This document shows positions 16,712 to 25,697 of a stretch of DNA of 64,000 nt, one piece after another. The stretch is from a candidate division Hyd24-12 bacterium UBA6080 (GTDB taxonomy: Bacteria > Fermentibacterota > Fermentibacteria > Fermentibacterales > JCC-6). Position 1 is the first letter of the stretch. Every line of letters starts with the position of its first letter. The position numbers and the translations under genes are program-made. The notes beneath the pieces are model-generated. The model did not search any database. It was given only the letters and a program-made list of their open reading frames with translations, and was not told the DNA's origin. The DNA is taken from positions 124,001 to 188,000 of the forward strand of contig DIXM01000012.1 in assembly GCA_002436025.1 (NCBI GenBank), written 5' to 3'.

Positions 16712-17559
16712 TGTTTCATTACCTCCATTGCGGCATTGACATCCTTATCTATCAGTTCCTTCAGGTGTCGGTCGTCGTGTGCCTTCTCCGGTCTGCGAAG
16801 ACCCCTGGCGAAAACGACCTCGGCGACACATCCGTAGGTCTCCCCATGAAACCCGGGGATGTGGACTTCAACACAATTCCTGCCCGGCAGCCTGAAAGCT
16901 GCCGCCGGGTACTCGGCGTCGCGAACCCGGACACTCACGGCGTAGCTTCCCGCCGGAGGAAGAAGCTTGCACCAGGGGACGGTGACATTCATGGTGGGAA
17001 AACCGAGCATTTTTCCCCGTCCCTTTCCCCGTGACACAACACCCATGCACCGGTATCTGCGCCCCAGAAGCTCCGCTGCTTCCTCGAGCATTCCCGCTTC
17101 GAGGAGGTTGCGAATGCCCTCGCTCTTTACGGGTCGTCCTTCCCTCAGAAGGGGAGGAACGACCAGAACCTCGACTCCCGGCAGTGAACCGGCGAGGTCG
17201 GACGCCTGTCCTGCGCGGTCATGGCCGTACCTGAAATCCCATCCCACGGCCACCCGATCAAATCTGCCCAGGCGCGAGAGAACCGATGGAAAATCCTTCG
17301 GGGTGCACGCCATAAGCCCCCGATGAAAGGGCAGGTCAATAATACCCATTATGCCCATATCGTGCAATGTTTTCCGGCGCTCTCCGGGTGTTGTGAGCCT
17401 TCTTGTCCACGAAGGACCTGCTATCAACTGCCGGGGGATCGGTTCCATGCAGATGACGACTGGACCGCTTCCCGCGCTTGCGATCAAATGCCGGTGGCCC
17501 AGGTGTATGCCGTCGAACCCTCCGAGGACCGCGGTCAGCACTGCTTCTCCAGAACGCAC
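16702..17559 (-). CDS. ribF: Bifunctional riboflavin kinase/FAD synthetase
   Basis: A 285-residue two-domain enzyme. The N-terminal nucleotidyltransferase part has GGFDGIHLGHRHLI and the later VGWDFRYGHDRAG; the C-terminal riboflavin kinase part has GVVSRGKGRGKMLGFPTMNV. It makes FMN and then FAD. Its position after truB is common in bacteria. It overlaps truB by 25 nt. Confidence 0.95.
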   Translation of the reverse strand: MRSGEAVLTAVLGGFDGIHLGHRHLIASAGSGPVVICMEPIPRQLIAGPSWTRRLTTPGERRKTLHDMGIMGIIDLPFHRGLMACTPKDFPSVLSRLGRFDRVAVGWDFRYGHDRAGQASDLAGSLPGVEVLVVPPLLREGRPVKSEGIRNLLEAGMLEEAAELLGRRYRCMGVVSRGKGRGKMLGFPTMNVTVPWCKLLPPAGSYAVSVRVRDAEYPAAAFRLPGRNCVEVHIPGFHGETYGCVAEVVFARGLRRPEKAHDDRHLKELIDKDVNAAMEVMKQWQ

Positions 17560-18383
17560 GCCGGGTGGATGATATCGCCGTTACCGGACCCCACGGCCAG
17601 AAGCCTTCCGTCCTCTGATACCATTGCCACCGTTCCCCTTTGTGAGCCCTGAACCGGAATACCGTGCAGAACGGCATCGGTTTCAGTCATGTTCAGACGG
17701 CGCACCGGATACTCCCGCATGGCTTGCGCCATCGTGAGCATCGCTGAGGGATCGTTGCATTCGACGGAGCATTCATCGATGCCGAACCCTCCGGAGAACT
17801 CCCTGACTATGCCGGCGGCAACGCCACCCACTCCAAGCAGTTCTCCAGCGTCACGGGCAAGCGCCCTTACGTAGGTGCCGGGGGATACGGTAACCCTGAG
17901 TCGCGCCGTGCAATCCTTCAGCTCACCGATCTCCCAGTCTTTCACTTCAACAGTCCGCGATGGCATGTCGGGACGGCTTCCCGTCCGGGCAGACCTGTAG
18001 GCCCGCACGCCATCCACCCTCACAGCGCTGAACAGGGGTGCCTTCTGCAGGAAAGACCCGGTGAGAGAGTTCAAGGCCCCGGCAATCATGAGGGCCGTTA
18101 CTGCCTTGGCGTCGGTCCTGCTGATGACTTCGCCCTCCAAATCGTCACTGTCAGTGGTGACACCCAGAACCAGGGTGAACGAGTAAACCTTGGATCCGCC
18201 GGTCAAAAACGGGGAAAGCCGGGTGGCGCTGCCAAGGAGAACAGGCAGCACGCCCCTGGCTGCGGGATCAAGAGTACCGCAATGCCCCCTTTTCGGGTAT
18301 CCCCATGCCCGGGCCACAAGCGTCGACGCAGCCCTTGATGTCAAACCTTCCGGCTTGCTGAAAAGGTACACTCCGCCGCTCAA
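17535..18383 (-). CDS. truB: tRNA pseudouridine(55) synthase
   Basis: A 282-residue TruB with the catalytic Asp39 in GHCGTLDPAARGVLP and the downstream YSFTLVLGVTTDSDD and SPGTYVRALARDAG motifs. It forms pseudouridine 55 in the tRNA T-loop. The length is typical of the shorter bacterial form. It overlaps rbfA by 4 nt. Confidence 0.96.
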   Translation of the reverse strand: MSGGVYLFSKPEGLTSRAASTLVARAWGYPKRGHCGTLDPAARGVLPVLLGSATRLSPFLTGGSKVYSFTLVLGVTTDSDDLEGEVISRTDAKAVTALMIAGALNSLTGSFLQKAPLFSAVRVDGVRAYRSARTGSRPDMPSRTVEVKDWEIGELKDCTARLRVTVSPGTYVRALARDAGELLGVGGVAAGIVREFSGGFGIDECSVECNDPSAMLTMAQAMREYPVRRLNMTETDAVLHGIPVQGSQRGTVAMVSEDGRLLAVGSGNGDIIHPACVLEKQC

Positions 18384-18736
18384 TCCGGAGTGGTATCCCT
18401 TCCCAGCTTCCTTATGGCGCTGAGAACCAGCTCACCCTCCCTTATGGACGAATCGTAGACGAACTGCAGCACGGGAACGGTCCGGGTTTCAAGCGAGGCG
18501 GCCAGACGGCGCCTGATGAAGGGCAGTGCGGAAGCCATTGCTTCCGTGCACTGCCGTTCGTCGTCTTCTGAACCTATAAGGGAATAGAATATCCTGGCAC
18601 TGGAGCCGTCGCTGCTCAAGACAACGCGGTTCACGCTGGCTCCCCTGAGCCGGGGATCGGATATCTCCTTCTCGAGGATGTCGGAAATGAAGCGCTGAAC
18701 CATCCCCGAAAGCTTCTCGAGTTTGCGCGGGTTCAA
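18380..18736 (-). CDS. rbfA: 30S ribosome-binding factor A
   Basis: A 118-residue KH-fold protein. MNPRKLEKLSGMVQRFISDILEKEISDPRL and later ARIFYSLIGSEDD are typical RbfA. It binds immature 30S subunits. The start codon is TTG at 18736, 3 nt after the infB stop; overlap with truB is 4 nt. Confidence 0.93.
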   Translation of the reverse strand: MNPRKLEKLSGMVQRFISDILEKEISDPRLRGASVNRVVLSSDGSSARIFYSLIGSEDDERQCTEAMASALPFIRRRLAASLETRTVPVLQFVYDSSIREGELVLSAIRKLGRDTTPD

Positions 18737-18739
18737 TGC

Positions 18740-20893
18740 TCAGAGCTCCCTGGCGATCTGAATGATCTCGTAGCTTTCGATGATGTCGCCGACCTTGACA
18801 TCGCCGTATCCCGCCACTCCGATGCCGCATTCGAAACCTGCGCTGATCTCCCTCTTGTCTTCCTTGAAGTGTTTGAGGGAGCAGATCGAGCCTTCGTGAA
18901 CGATCACTCCGTCGCGGACAAGGCGGATCCTGGCGTTTCTCTTTATAAGCCCGGCCATGACGTAGCACCCGGCAATGGTGCCAGCCTTGGGAACCTTGAA
19001 GGTCTCCCTCACTTCGGCCGAGCCCAGGAACTGCTCTTTCTCCTCGGGGCGAAGAAGTCCTGAAAGGGCTTTTCTGACAGTGTCCTCAACGTCGTAGATG
19101 ACACTGAAAGTGCTTATCTCGATACCCTGGGAGGATGCCCTGTCCCTGGCCCTGGCGTCGGGCCTCACCCTGAAGCCCAGGATAACTGCGTTGGAAGCCA
19201 CAGCAAGGTCGACATCGCTCTCATTGATGCCTCCGGTGCCGCTGTGGATCACGGCCACCGACACTTCTTCGGTCTGCAGCTTCTGAAGCGAGTCGACAAT
19301 GGCCTCGGCGCTGCCCTGAAAGTCGGCCTTCAGCACTATGTTGAGGGTCCTCTCATCGCCTGCTGCCGTCCAGAAGTCCTGAAGGGTAACCCTTCTGCGT
19401 GCCTGAAGGTCCTTCTCCCGTTCGACGAGTTGACGCCTCAGAGCCACCCGCCTCGCTTCCTGCTCACTCTCCACGACGACGAAACTGTCCCCCGCCTCGG
19501 GAACTCCCGGTGTACCCAGCAGCTGCACCGGATACCCGGGACCCACTGATTCAAGCTGGTTCTCGTTTTCGTCATAAAGGGCACGGGTCCTTCCGCAGAA
19601 CTGGCCCGCCACGAAGAAATCGCCGTCGCGCAGCGTTCCGTCCTGTATAAGGAGGTTCACCACACTGCCGCGCCGGGGATCCATCCTGCCTTCGAGCACG
19701 GTTCCCCGCGCCGGCCGGTCGGGAACCGCGGCAAGCTCGAGTAGCTCCGCCTGAAGCAGAACTTTTTCCAGAAGATCGCCTATTCCTTCTCCAGTCAGGG
19801 CGGACACCTGGGCGCATTGAACAGCGCCGCTCCACTCCTCGACCAGAACTCCCCGGTTCGCCAGATCCTGTTTGATGAATTCAGGGTTGGCGGTGGGAAG
19901 GTCCATCTTTGTGATGGCCACAACGATGGGAATCCCGGCGGCTTTTGCGTGATCTATGGATTCCTGCGTCTGGGGCATCACCCTGCTGTCACCGGCCACG
20001 ACAAGAATGACGATGTCCGTGATCAGTGCGCCCCTGGCCCTCATGGCCGTGAATGCCTGGTGCCCCGGCGTGTCAATGAAAGTAATGATGCTTCCGTTGT
20101 CCAGTGTTGAAACGTAGGCGCCTATGTGCTGGGTGATCCCGCCCGATTCAGTGGAGATGACGTTGGTGGACCGGATACGGTCGAGAAGGGCGGTCTTCCC
20201 ATGGTCAACATGCCCCATGATCGTCACGACGGGGGGTCTGGTGCTTCTCTCGCCCCCTCTGGACAGACGCTTCTCTTCAAGGGCTTCGGCACCGAACTCC
20301 TTGACCGTTTCAACCTCGAAACCGAACTCGGCAGCCAGAAGGCTGACGGCATCGGTGTCGAGCCTTTGATTGGCAGTGACCATCACACCGAGCCCCATGC
20401 ATGAAGCAATGACCCTGCTGACCGGCACGCCCATCTGCTCGGCGAGTTCAGCCGGGGATGTGTTCTCGGGGACACGAAGCTTCTTCTCTTCATCCTGCTT
20501 GCCCTGTCTGAGCTCGTGCCTTTCCTGCTTCTCCTCCTTGTAGCGTCTTCTCTTCTTCTTGCCGCCCCTCGAGGTGCCGCTCTCGATCTGGGCCAGGTTG
20601 GACTTGACCGTTTTGACCGTCTCGGCGGAAACCGTGGCCTTCTTCTTGCGCCGGCGGCGTTTGACCGTCTTCTTCTGTGCCGCCTTGTTGAGGGCTGCCT
20701 TCTTCTCCTCTTCAAACCTGTCGAGAACCGTTTTCTCCTGCACGGCGTCAATGGCGCTCATATGACTTTTGGCCTCGATGCCAAGGTCGGTCAGGATCTT
20801 CACCAGAGCCTCGCTGGAAAGGTTCAGTTCCCGGGCCAGTTCATACACCCTCTTCTTCTTCTGGACCTGTCCCGTTTGTTCAGTCAAGAACAT
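18740..20893 (-). CDS. infB: Translation initiation factor IF-2
   Basis: From ATG 20893 the protein has 717 residues: an N-terminal IF2_N helix unit (KKKRVYELARELNLSSEALVKILTDLGI), a Lys/Arg-rich linker, a second IF2_N unit, then the GTPase domain with GHVDHGKT (around 229), DTPGHQAF and TKMDLP, and domains II-IV. It places initiator tRNA on the 30S subunit. The start overlaps the nusA stop by 14 nt. A longer frame upstream (to 21031) encodes residues unlike any IF-2 and lies inside nusA, so I reject it. Confidence 0.96.
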   Translation of the reverse strand: MFLTEQTGQVQKKKRVYELARELNLSSEALVKILTDLGIEAKSHMSAIDAVQEKTVLDRFEEEKKAALNKAAQKKTVKRRRRKKKATVSAETVKTVKSNLAQIESGTSRGGKKKRRRYKEEKQERHELRQGKQDEEKKLRVPENTSPAELAEQMGVPVSRVIASCMGLGVMVTANQRLDTDAVSLLAAEFGFEVETVKEFGAEALEEKRLSRGGERSTRPPVVTIMGHVDHGKTALLDRIRSTNVISTESGGITQHIGAYVSTLDNGSIITFIDTPGHQAFTAMRARGALITDIVILVVAGDSRVMPQTQESIDHAKAAGIPIVVAITKMDLPTANPEFIKQDLANRGVLVEEWSGAVQCAQVSALTGEGIGDLLEKVLLQAELLELAAVPDRPARGTVLEGRMDPRRGSVVNLLIQDGTLRDGDFFVAGQFCGRTRALYDENENQLESVGPGYPVQLLGTPGVPEAGDSFVVVESEQEARRVALRRQLVEREKDLQARRRVTLQDFWTAAGDERTLNIVLKADFQGSAEAIVDSLQKLQTEEVSVAVIHSGTGGINESDVDLAVASNAVILGFRVRPDARARDRASSQGIEISTFSVIYDVEDTVRKALSGLLRPEEKEQFLGSAEVRETFKVPKAGTIAGCYVMAGLIKRNARIRLVRDGVIVHEGSICSLKHFKEDKREISAGFECGIGVAGYGDVKVGDIIESYEIIQIAREL

Positions 20894-22277
20894 CACCCGC
20901 TTTCCCGTCTCCGGTGTCGTCTTCGCCGGATGCTTCTTCCCGCAGCGATTCTTCCTTCCGCCTCTTCTCCTCGCCAACCTGGGTCGCCCTGCCTGAAACG
21001 GCTGACCTGGCGTCCGAGAGAAGCTGGGCAAGAGTGACGGGGCCTATGCCCTGAACACTCAGAAGGGTCTCTTCGTCGGCCTCGAGGATGGCTTTTGCCG
21101 TGTCGAGACCCGAAAGCCTGAGCCGCTCGGCAAGTTTCTCACCGACTGAAGGAAGATCCCTGGCATCGACTGAGAGTTTGGTCTCCCAGTAGTTCTCTTC
21201 CTCCCACTGCGATTGTGTCTTGAGGTCGATCCTGCATCCTGCCAGTTCGCCTGCGAGCCTGACGTTGTGTCCGCGTTTGCCTATGGCCTGGAGGTGCTCG
21301 TCGTCCGGAACCACCGCGACAAGTCTTGGTATGTCCCTGCCCAGAACCTCGTCGTAAACCGTTCCGGAGTTCTCGATGTGCACCACCCGGGCGGGCGTGA
21401 GCGCATTGGAGGCAAGTGTCTTCATGTCATGCGTAAACGGGATGATGTCTATCCGTTCGCCGTTGAGCTCACGCATGACGGACTGGACCCTGGTCCCCTT
21501 CATTCCAACGAAAGCTCCAACGGCATCAATCCTTATATCATTGCTGCGAACCGCTATCTTGGTCCTGACCCCGGCCTCACGGGCGATAAGCTCAATGACG
21601 ACCTGCCCCTCCTCGATCTCGGGGGCTTCCCTTTCAAAGAGCCTTTTCACAAGCTCGGGGGTAGCCCTGGACAAAACGAGCTGGGGCTCGCTGGAACGGG
21701 CCGGCCTTATCTCGATTAGAACGGGGTTTATCGAATCGCCCTGTTCGTAGCGTTCCCCCCGGGACCGCTCCTTTTCGGGAACTTCGGCCTCTATCCTTCC
21801 CGCAACCTGGACGAGTATCCTGTTGCGGTAGACCTGCTGCACCTTGCACCTCGGAACGATGCACTTCAGCCTGTCTCCGAACTCCTTCAGGACCTGTTCC
21901 CTTTCGGCGGCCTGGACCAGTGTGAGGAACTCACGGCGGAAGACCGCCACCGCGGCCCTGTCAAAATCGTTGATGTTGATCTTGACTGGAGCAAGGTCAC
22001 CGAGTTTCAGCTCAGGATCGATCTTGCGGGCGGCCTGAAGGGTTACCTGAAGGTGACCCATGCCGCGCTCGACCTTTTCGACAACGGTCTTCAGCGCTTC
22101 CATTCGCACATCACCGGTGCCCTGCTCCCATGTAACCCTGAATTCGAGCGGGGCGCCGTACTCCCTCTCGGAAGCCCTTATGAGACCCTCGTGGATGCTG
22201 CTCAGGATGGTCTCCCGGTTTACACCCATCTCCCGGACCATTCGCGCCAGTGCATCTATGCGTTCAAACTCGGCCAT
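20880..22277 (-). CDS. nusA: Transcription termination/antitermination factor NusA
   Basis: A 465-residue NusA: N-terminal RNA polymerase-binding domain, S1 domain (about 130-195), KH1 and KH2 (VGAFVGMKGTRVQ; IGKRGHNVRLAGELAG), then one helix-hairpin-helix region with LLSVQGIGPVTLAQLL and an acidic tail. GTG at 22280 precedes the ATG at 22277; I prefer ATG, with AAAGGT upstream. It may control its own operon through the leader hairpin before rimP. Confidence 0.96.
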   Translation of the reverse strand: MAEFERIDALARMVREMGVNRETILSSIHEGLIRASEREYGAPLEFRVTWEQGTGDVRMEALKTVVEKVERGMGHLQVTLQAARKIDPELKLGDLAPVKININDFDRAAVAVFRREFLTLVQAAEREQVLKEFGDRLKCIVPRCKVQQVYRNRILVQVAGRIEAEVPEKERSRGERYEQGDSINPVLIEIRPARSSEPQLVLSRATPELVKRLFEREAPEIEEGQVVIELIAREAGVRTKIAVRSNDIRIDAVGAFVGMKGTRVQSVMRELNGERIDIIPFTHDMKTLASNALTPARVVHIENSGTVYDEVLGRDIPRLVAVVPDDEHLQAIGKRGHNVRLAGELAGCRIDLKTQSQWEEENYWETKLSVDARDLPSVGEKLAERLRLSGLDTAKAILEADEETLLSVQGIGPVTLAQLLSDARSAVSGRATQVGEEKRRKEESLREEASGEDDTGDGKAGDVLD

Positions 22278-22291
22278 CACTGTACCTTTCG

Positions 22292-22711
22292 TCAGATCAC
22301 TTCACGGGCCTCGAGAATTGATTCGAGGGGAATCGTGACTTCCCCCTCCATGATAAGATTGCCGTCGAGATGCCCGACAAGCACACCCGTTGTGTCGAGC
22401 TCGGCGGTCTTTACGAATAGGGTTCTGCCCTGGCATCTCTCCCAGTCCACCATTGTCGACAGGGGTCTGCCGATTCCGGGGGAGCTTACTTCCAGGGTGT
22501 AGTCACTGTCCAGTACTCCATGAGCATCGACCAGGTCGCTGATCTCGCGGGACAGTGAAGCGCACTCTCCCACGGTGATCCTTCCCTTTCGATCTGCAAG
22601 AACGCGGAGAAGAACCCTTCTTCCCGTTCTGACCAGCTGAAGGTCAACGAGCAGGAGGCCGGCCCGTTCGACCGCCGTGTCCACAAGTTCTCTCAAACCT
22701 TCGGCTTCCAT
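22292..22711 (-). CDS. rimP: Ribosome maturation factor RimP
   Basis: A 139-residue protein from ATG 22711 with GGAGAGGA upstream (an ATG at 22735 adds 8 residues). YTLEVSSPGIGRPL is the RimP signature, following CASLSREISDLVD. It assists 30S maturation. It is the first gene of the rimP-nusA-infB-rbfA-truB-ribF-rpsO-pnp-dut run. Confidence 0.94.
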   Translation of the reverse strand: MEAEGLRELVDTAVERAGLLLVDLQLVRTGRRVLLRVLADRKGRITVGECASLSREISDLVDAHGVLDSDYTLEVSSPGIGRPLSTMVDWERCQGRTLFVKTAELDTTGVLVGHLDGNLIMEGEVTIPLESILEAREVI

Positions 22712-22747
22712 GAAGTCCTCTCCCGTTTGGTACATGATGATACGAAA

Positions 22748-22766
22748 ACAGGGGGAAACCCCCTGT
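22748..22766 (-). terminator. Leader hairpin before rimP (terminator-like, possible attenuator)
   Basis: ACAGGGGG / CCCCCTGT forms a perfect 8-bp stem with a 3-nt loop, followed on the minus strand by TTT then C. It lies downstream of the promoter at 22790-22818 and upstream of rimP, so it is in the operon leader. It may also end transcripts of the ligase gene (stop at 22833). Confidence 0.65.
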
Positions 22767-22789
22767 ACGGTTCATACCTATCGGAGATG

Positions 22790-22818
22790 AATATAACTCC
22801 CTACACGGGATGTAACAA
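22790..22818 (-). promoter_or_regulatory. Promoter of the rimP-nusA-infB operon
   Basis: TTGTTA (22813-22818) and TATATT (22790-22795) are separated by exactly 17 nt on the minus strand. Start of transcription would be near 22783, about 70 nt before the rimP ATG, with the hairpin at 22748-22766 in between. Confidence 0.6.
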
Positions 22819-22832
22819 GAGCAGGTGCCCGG

Positions 22833-25697
22833 TCAGTCTGAAAACCTTGGCACCATGTCGGCCAGATCGCTTTTCAACTCCTCGAGGATGTACAGGTTCT
22901 GCGCGTCAACAATGAACAGAACCCGCTCAAGTTCGGCGTCCAGCGCCCTGGAGAGGACCGGGGTCGCCTCGGGTCCCATAAGGGCGGCCACGCTGTCCCG
23001 GGAGGCGAACAACTCTCCCAGAAGGTACTGGTTCTGCTCGGAGGAGAAAACGGGTGATTCCCACCACAAAGATGTCACCGTGAGGTAGTAGAACCTTGTC
23101 ATGAGAAGGTGACATGAGGGGTCCGATGGGTTGCTTTCGCAGAGAGACCTGAGGGAGGATTCCATCCTGTCCAGCATGGATCCCTCAAGCCAGGGTTTCG
23201 GGCTTCCCGCCCTGGCGGCGGCCCTGGGGCCTCCCACGTTGTTTGACAGCATCATCAGCGAGTCGGTGACGCCCGGCCTGATAGAGGCCGAAAGGTTGCC
23301 GAAAGCCACATCCAGTGAGGCAGCCGCTATCATGTCGGCGCGGAAGAGACATACCATCTGTCTGAACATGGCTTCGGTGTTCTCAGGGTTCCACGGGATA
23401 AGGTGCGCTGCCCCGCCCAGGGCCATGTATCCGGAACCAAGACCCGGCCACGCCGTGGGTAAGAAGGATCCCGAAAAGTTCTGGGCATTGTGAAGCCTTT
23501 CAAGCAGTGCCAGCCCCTCCTGGAACCTGCCGTCTTCGACACAGGCAATACCGCTGTCCGCCAGAGCGTCGGGCAACGGGCTGGCCAGGGCGATGCTGTC
23601 AAGAGAGCGGATGACCCAGGGGGCACTGAAGTTGGCCCTTGCACGAAGCTCTTCATCAAGTGAACCCGAAGGGTCGTCATACCTCAGTAAGAACCACCGG
23701 TTCTCCGCCAGGAGCTCGAGCATCAGGGATGCCTTCACTTCCCTGTTTTCGTTTCGGGCCGAGACAACCTCATCGAGAAGCTGGCTCCATATCAGCATTG
23801 CCGCCCCCCGGTTGTCCGGGGCGACGCGCATCAGGCGGACGCCCTGACCGAAGTAGTCATCCCTTCGATGCGCGTGAAGCAACCATGCCCTGTAAAGCTC
23901 GTCGAGTGAACGGTACACGTCGCCCAGGGCGAGGTAGCCTATGGCCATGTTGTTATGGGTTTCGGCGTAATTTGGCGCCAGCGCTGACAGGGCAGCATAG
24001 GTTTCCATTCCGAGTTCGTTGAAGCGGCGTGCGGCGGCCGGGTCGGACACCGCAAGACCCGAGACGGCAAGCGCCTGAGCGATGTTGATGTCGAGGGGGG
24101 CAGCGAGTATGGCCCGGGTCAGATAGGCGCTTCCAAGGGCATACAGGGCGCTGAGATCGGTTCTGTCAGTCATTGAGGCCCTTTTGCAGAGCGAAATTGC
24201 CGAGTCAGCATGGGCTGTGGCGGTCAACCAGGCGTTGGCGGCTGCATTGGCCATCGAGCGGTCACCATTGGTGACGAATGTCTTCGCATAATGGGCGGCT
24301 GCGTTCATCGGGGCCTCGGTGGCCGTGAGATGGACATCCTTGCCAAAGAATACAAGTCCGGCCGCTTCAAGCGACGCGGGGTAAGCCCTGAAGCCGACAG
24401 CTCCCAGAGCAAGTGCGGAAAGTGTCGTGACGATTCCGACAACGAGTCCCCATGCCTTCCGGGAGAAGTGCATGGGCTGCCCCTCCCTGATCAGGAAGAC
24501 CATGCACAGCATTGCGAAAAGCCACGCCGTGGGAGGCCACCTGAGAGAGACCGAAACAAGGTTCTCTGAAAGCATCGAAACAGCGCCCGCCGCCGCGCCC
24601 GCCGTGACAAGCCCCGCTCCCCTCATCCTGCGGGCCAGGGCCAGGGCGAGCACGCCAAACACCAGAAAGCCCACCAGACCTATGTCGCAAAGGATCTCGA
24701 GGTATTCGCAGTGCGCGTGCAGAGTGTTGTGGCTGACGCCCAGAATGCTGTATTGCGGGTTCCGGTAAGCAGGGAAGATGATCTGGAAACTGCCCGGGCC
24801 CCAGCCGAGCAACGGTCTGTCCCGGAACATGTCGACACCGCCGTTCCATATGATCCACCTTACCTGAGCGGTCCCGGATTCCGTACCGTCATCGGCGAGC
24901 TCCTGGATACGGTGGCGCATGGGAAGAACGGCGATAAGAGACAGGAACAGAACACCGAGCACCAGCAGTACCTTCCCGCGCCGGGACATGGGTGTCCTGC
25001 GGACCAGCCACACGCCCATGAAGAGCACGCCGCCACCGAGACCGATAAGGCTCCCCCGGGTTCCGCTTACCGTCAGGGCCGAAACAGCGATACCGCAATA
25101 CACCACTGTCAGTAATACTCTGAGCCAGCCCCTTCTTACAAGCCAGAGTATCGTAGCGGCGCCAAAGGGGACCATGGCGGCGCAGAAGGCACCCAGGAGG
25201 TTGGGGTTTCCCAGTGAACCGGAAGACCTGCCCGTCCGTGTCAGACCCGCGTCCCAGGGGAAAAGGGTGACCCCGAGGGATTGGAGAAGGGCGTACAGAA
25301 AGAGAACTGATGCCACGACGGTCATGAAAAGGGCCAGTGCGGGAAGGTGCTTCTGATCAATGAGCGCCACACCCAGCAGCGCCAGCAGAGAGAGGGCTGC
25401 AAATGACATTATCGTATAGGGGCCGTTGACACTGGTGACAGGTCCCATGAAATGCACAAGAAGCATGAGGGCGGGGATCAGGGCGAGCGAAAACGCGGCC
25501 ACGGATGGGATGCGGTAAAGGTGAAGCTTCTTTCCCGTCAGCACAAGAAAGCCCAGGGTGAGACCGGCAATGACCCCTGCGGCCACATAAATGAATTCCT
25601 TGACAAGAATGCTGTTCCTGCTGTTGGTCGAGACACTGAATATCACCAGCGCGCCTACGACGCACAGGAAGACTGTTGCGGCCAGAGAAAGCTTCAT
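22833..25697 (-). CDS. O-antigen ligase/polymerase (Wzy_C) with C-terminal TPR-like region
   Basis: A 954-residue protein. About the first 450 residues hold 11-13 membrane helices with the Wzy_C/WaaL hallmark: SGSLGNPNLLGAF, SGTRGSLIGL and the periplasmic RPLLGWGPGSFQ...HNTLHAHCEYLEILCDIGL with conserved His residues. The remaining half is soluble and helical, with TPR-like repeats (ETHNNMAIGYLALGDVYRSLDELYRAWLLHA). It probably polymerises or transfers undecaprenyl-linked glycan in the inner membrane. It overlaps the WecA-like gene by 4 nt. Confidence 0.85.
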   Translation of the reverse strand: MKLSLAATVFLCVVGALVIFSVSTNSRNSILVKEFIYVAAGVIAGLTLGFLVLTGKKLHLYRIPSVAAFSLALIPALMLLVHFMGPVTSVNGPYTIMSFAALSLLALLGVALIDQKHLPALALFMTVVASVLFLYALLQSLGVTLFPWDAGLTRTGRSSGSLGNPNLLGAFCAAMVPFGAATILWLVRRGWLRVLLTVVYCGIAVSALTVSGTRGSLIGLGGGVLFMGVWLVRRTPMSRRGKVLLVLGVLFLSLIAVLPMRHRIQELADDGTESGTAQVRWIIWNGGVDMFRDRPLLGWGPGSFQIIFPAYRNPQYSILGVSHNTLHAHCEYLEILCDIGLVGFLVFGVLALALARRMRGAGLVTAGAAAGAVSMLSENLVSVSLRWPPTAWLFAMLCMVFLIREGQPMHFSRKAWGLVVGIVTTLSALALGAVGFRAYPASLEAAGLVFFGKDVHLTATEAPMNAAAHYAKTFVTNGDRSMANAAANAWLTATAHADSAISLCKRASMTDRTDLSALYALGSAYLTRAILAAPLDINIAQALAVSGLAVSDPAAARRFNELGMETYAALSALAPNYAETHNNMAIGYLALGDVYRSLDELYRAWLLHAHRRDDYFGQGVRLMRVAPDNRGAAMLIWSQLLDEVVSARNENREVKASLMLELLAENRWFLLRYDDPSGSLDEELRARANFSAPWVIRSLDSIALASPLPDALADSGIACVEDGRFQEGLALLERLHNAQNFSGSFLPTAWPGLGSGYMALGGAAHLIPWNPENTEAMFRQMVCLFRADMIAAASLDVAFGNLSASIRPGVTDSLMMLSNNVGGPRAAARAGSPKPWLEGSMLDRMESSLRSLCESNPSDPSCHLLMTRFYYLTVTSLWWESPVFSSEQNQYLLGELFASRDSVAALMGPEATPVLSRALDAELERVLFIVDAQNLYILEELKSDLADMVPRFSD

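Noticed and set aside
20894..21031. Upstream extension of infB by 46 codons
   Set aside because: Lies within nusA and does not resemble IF-2; the ATG at 20893 is followed at once by the conserved IF2_N helices.
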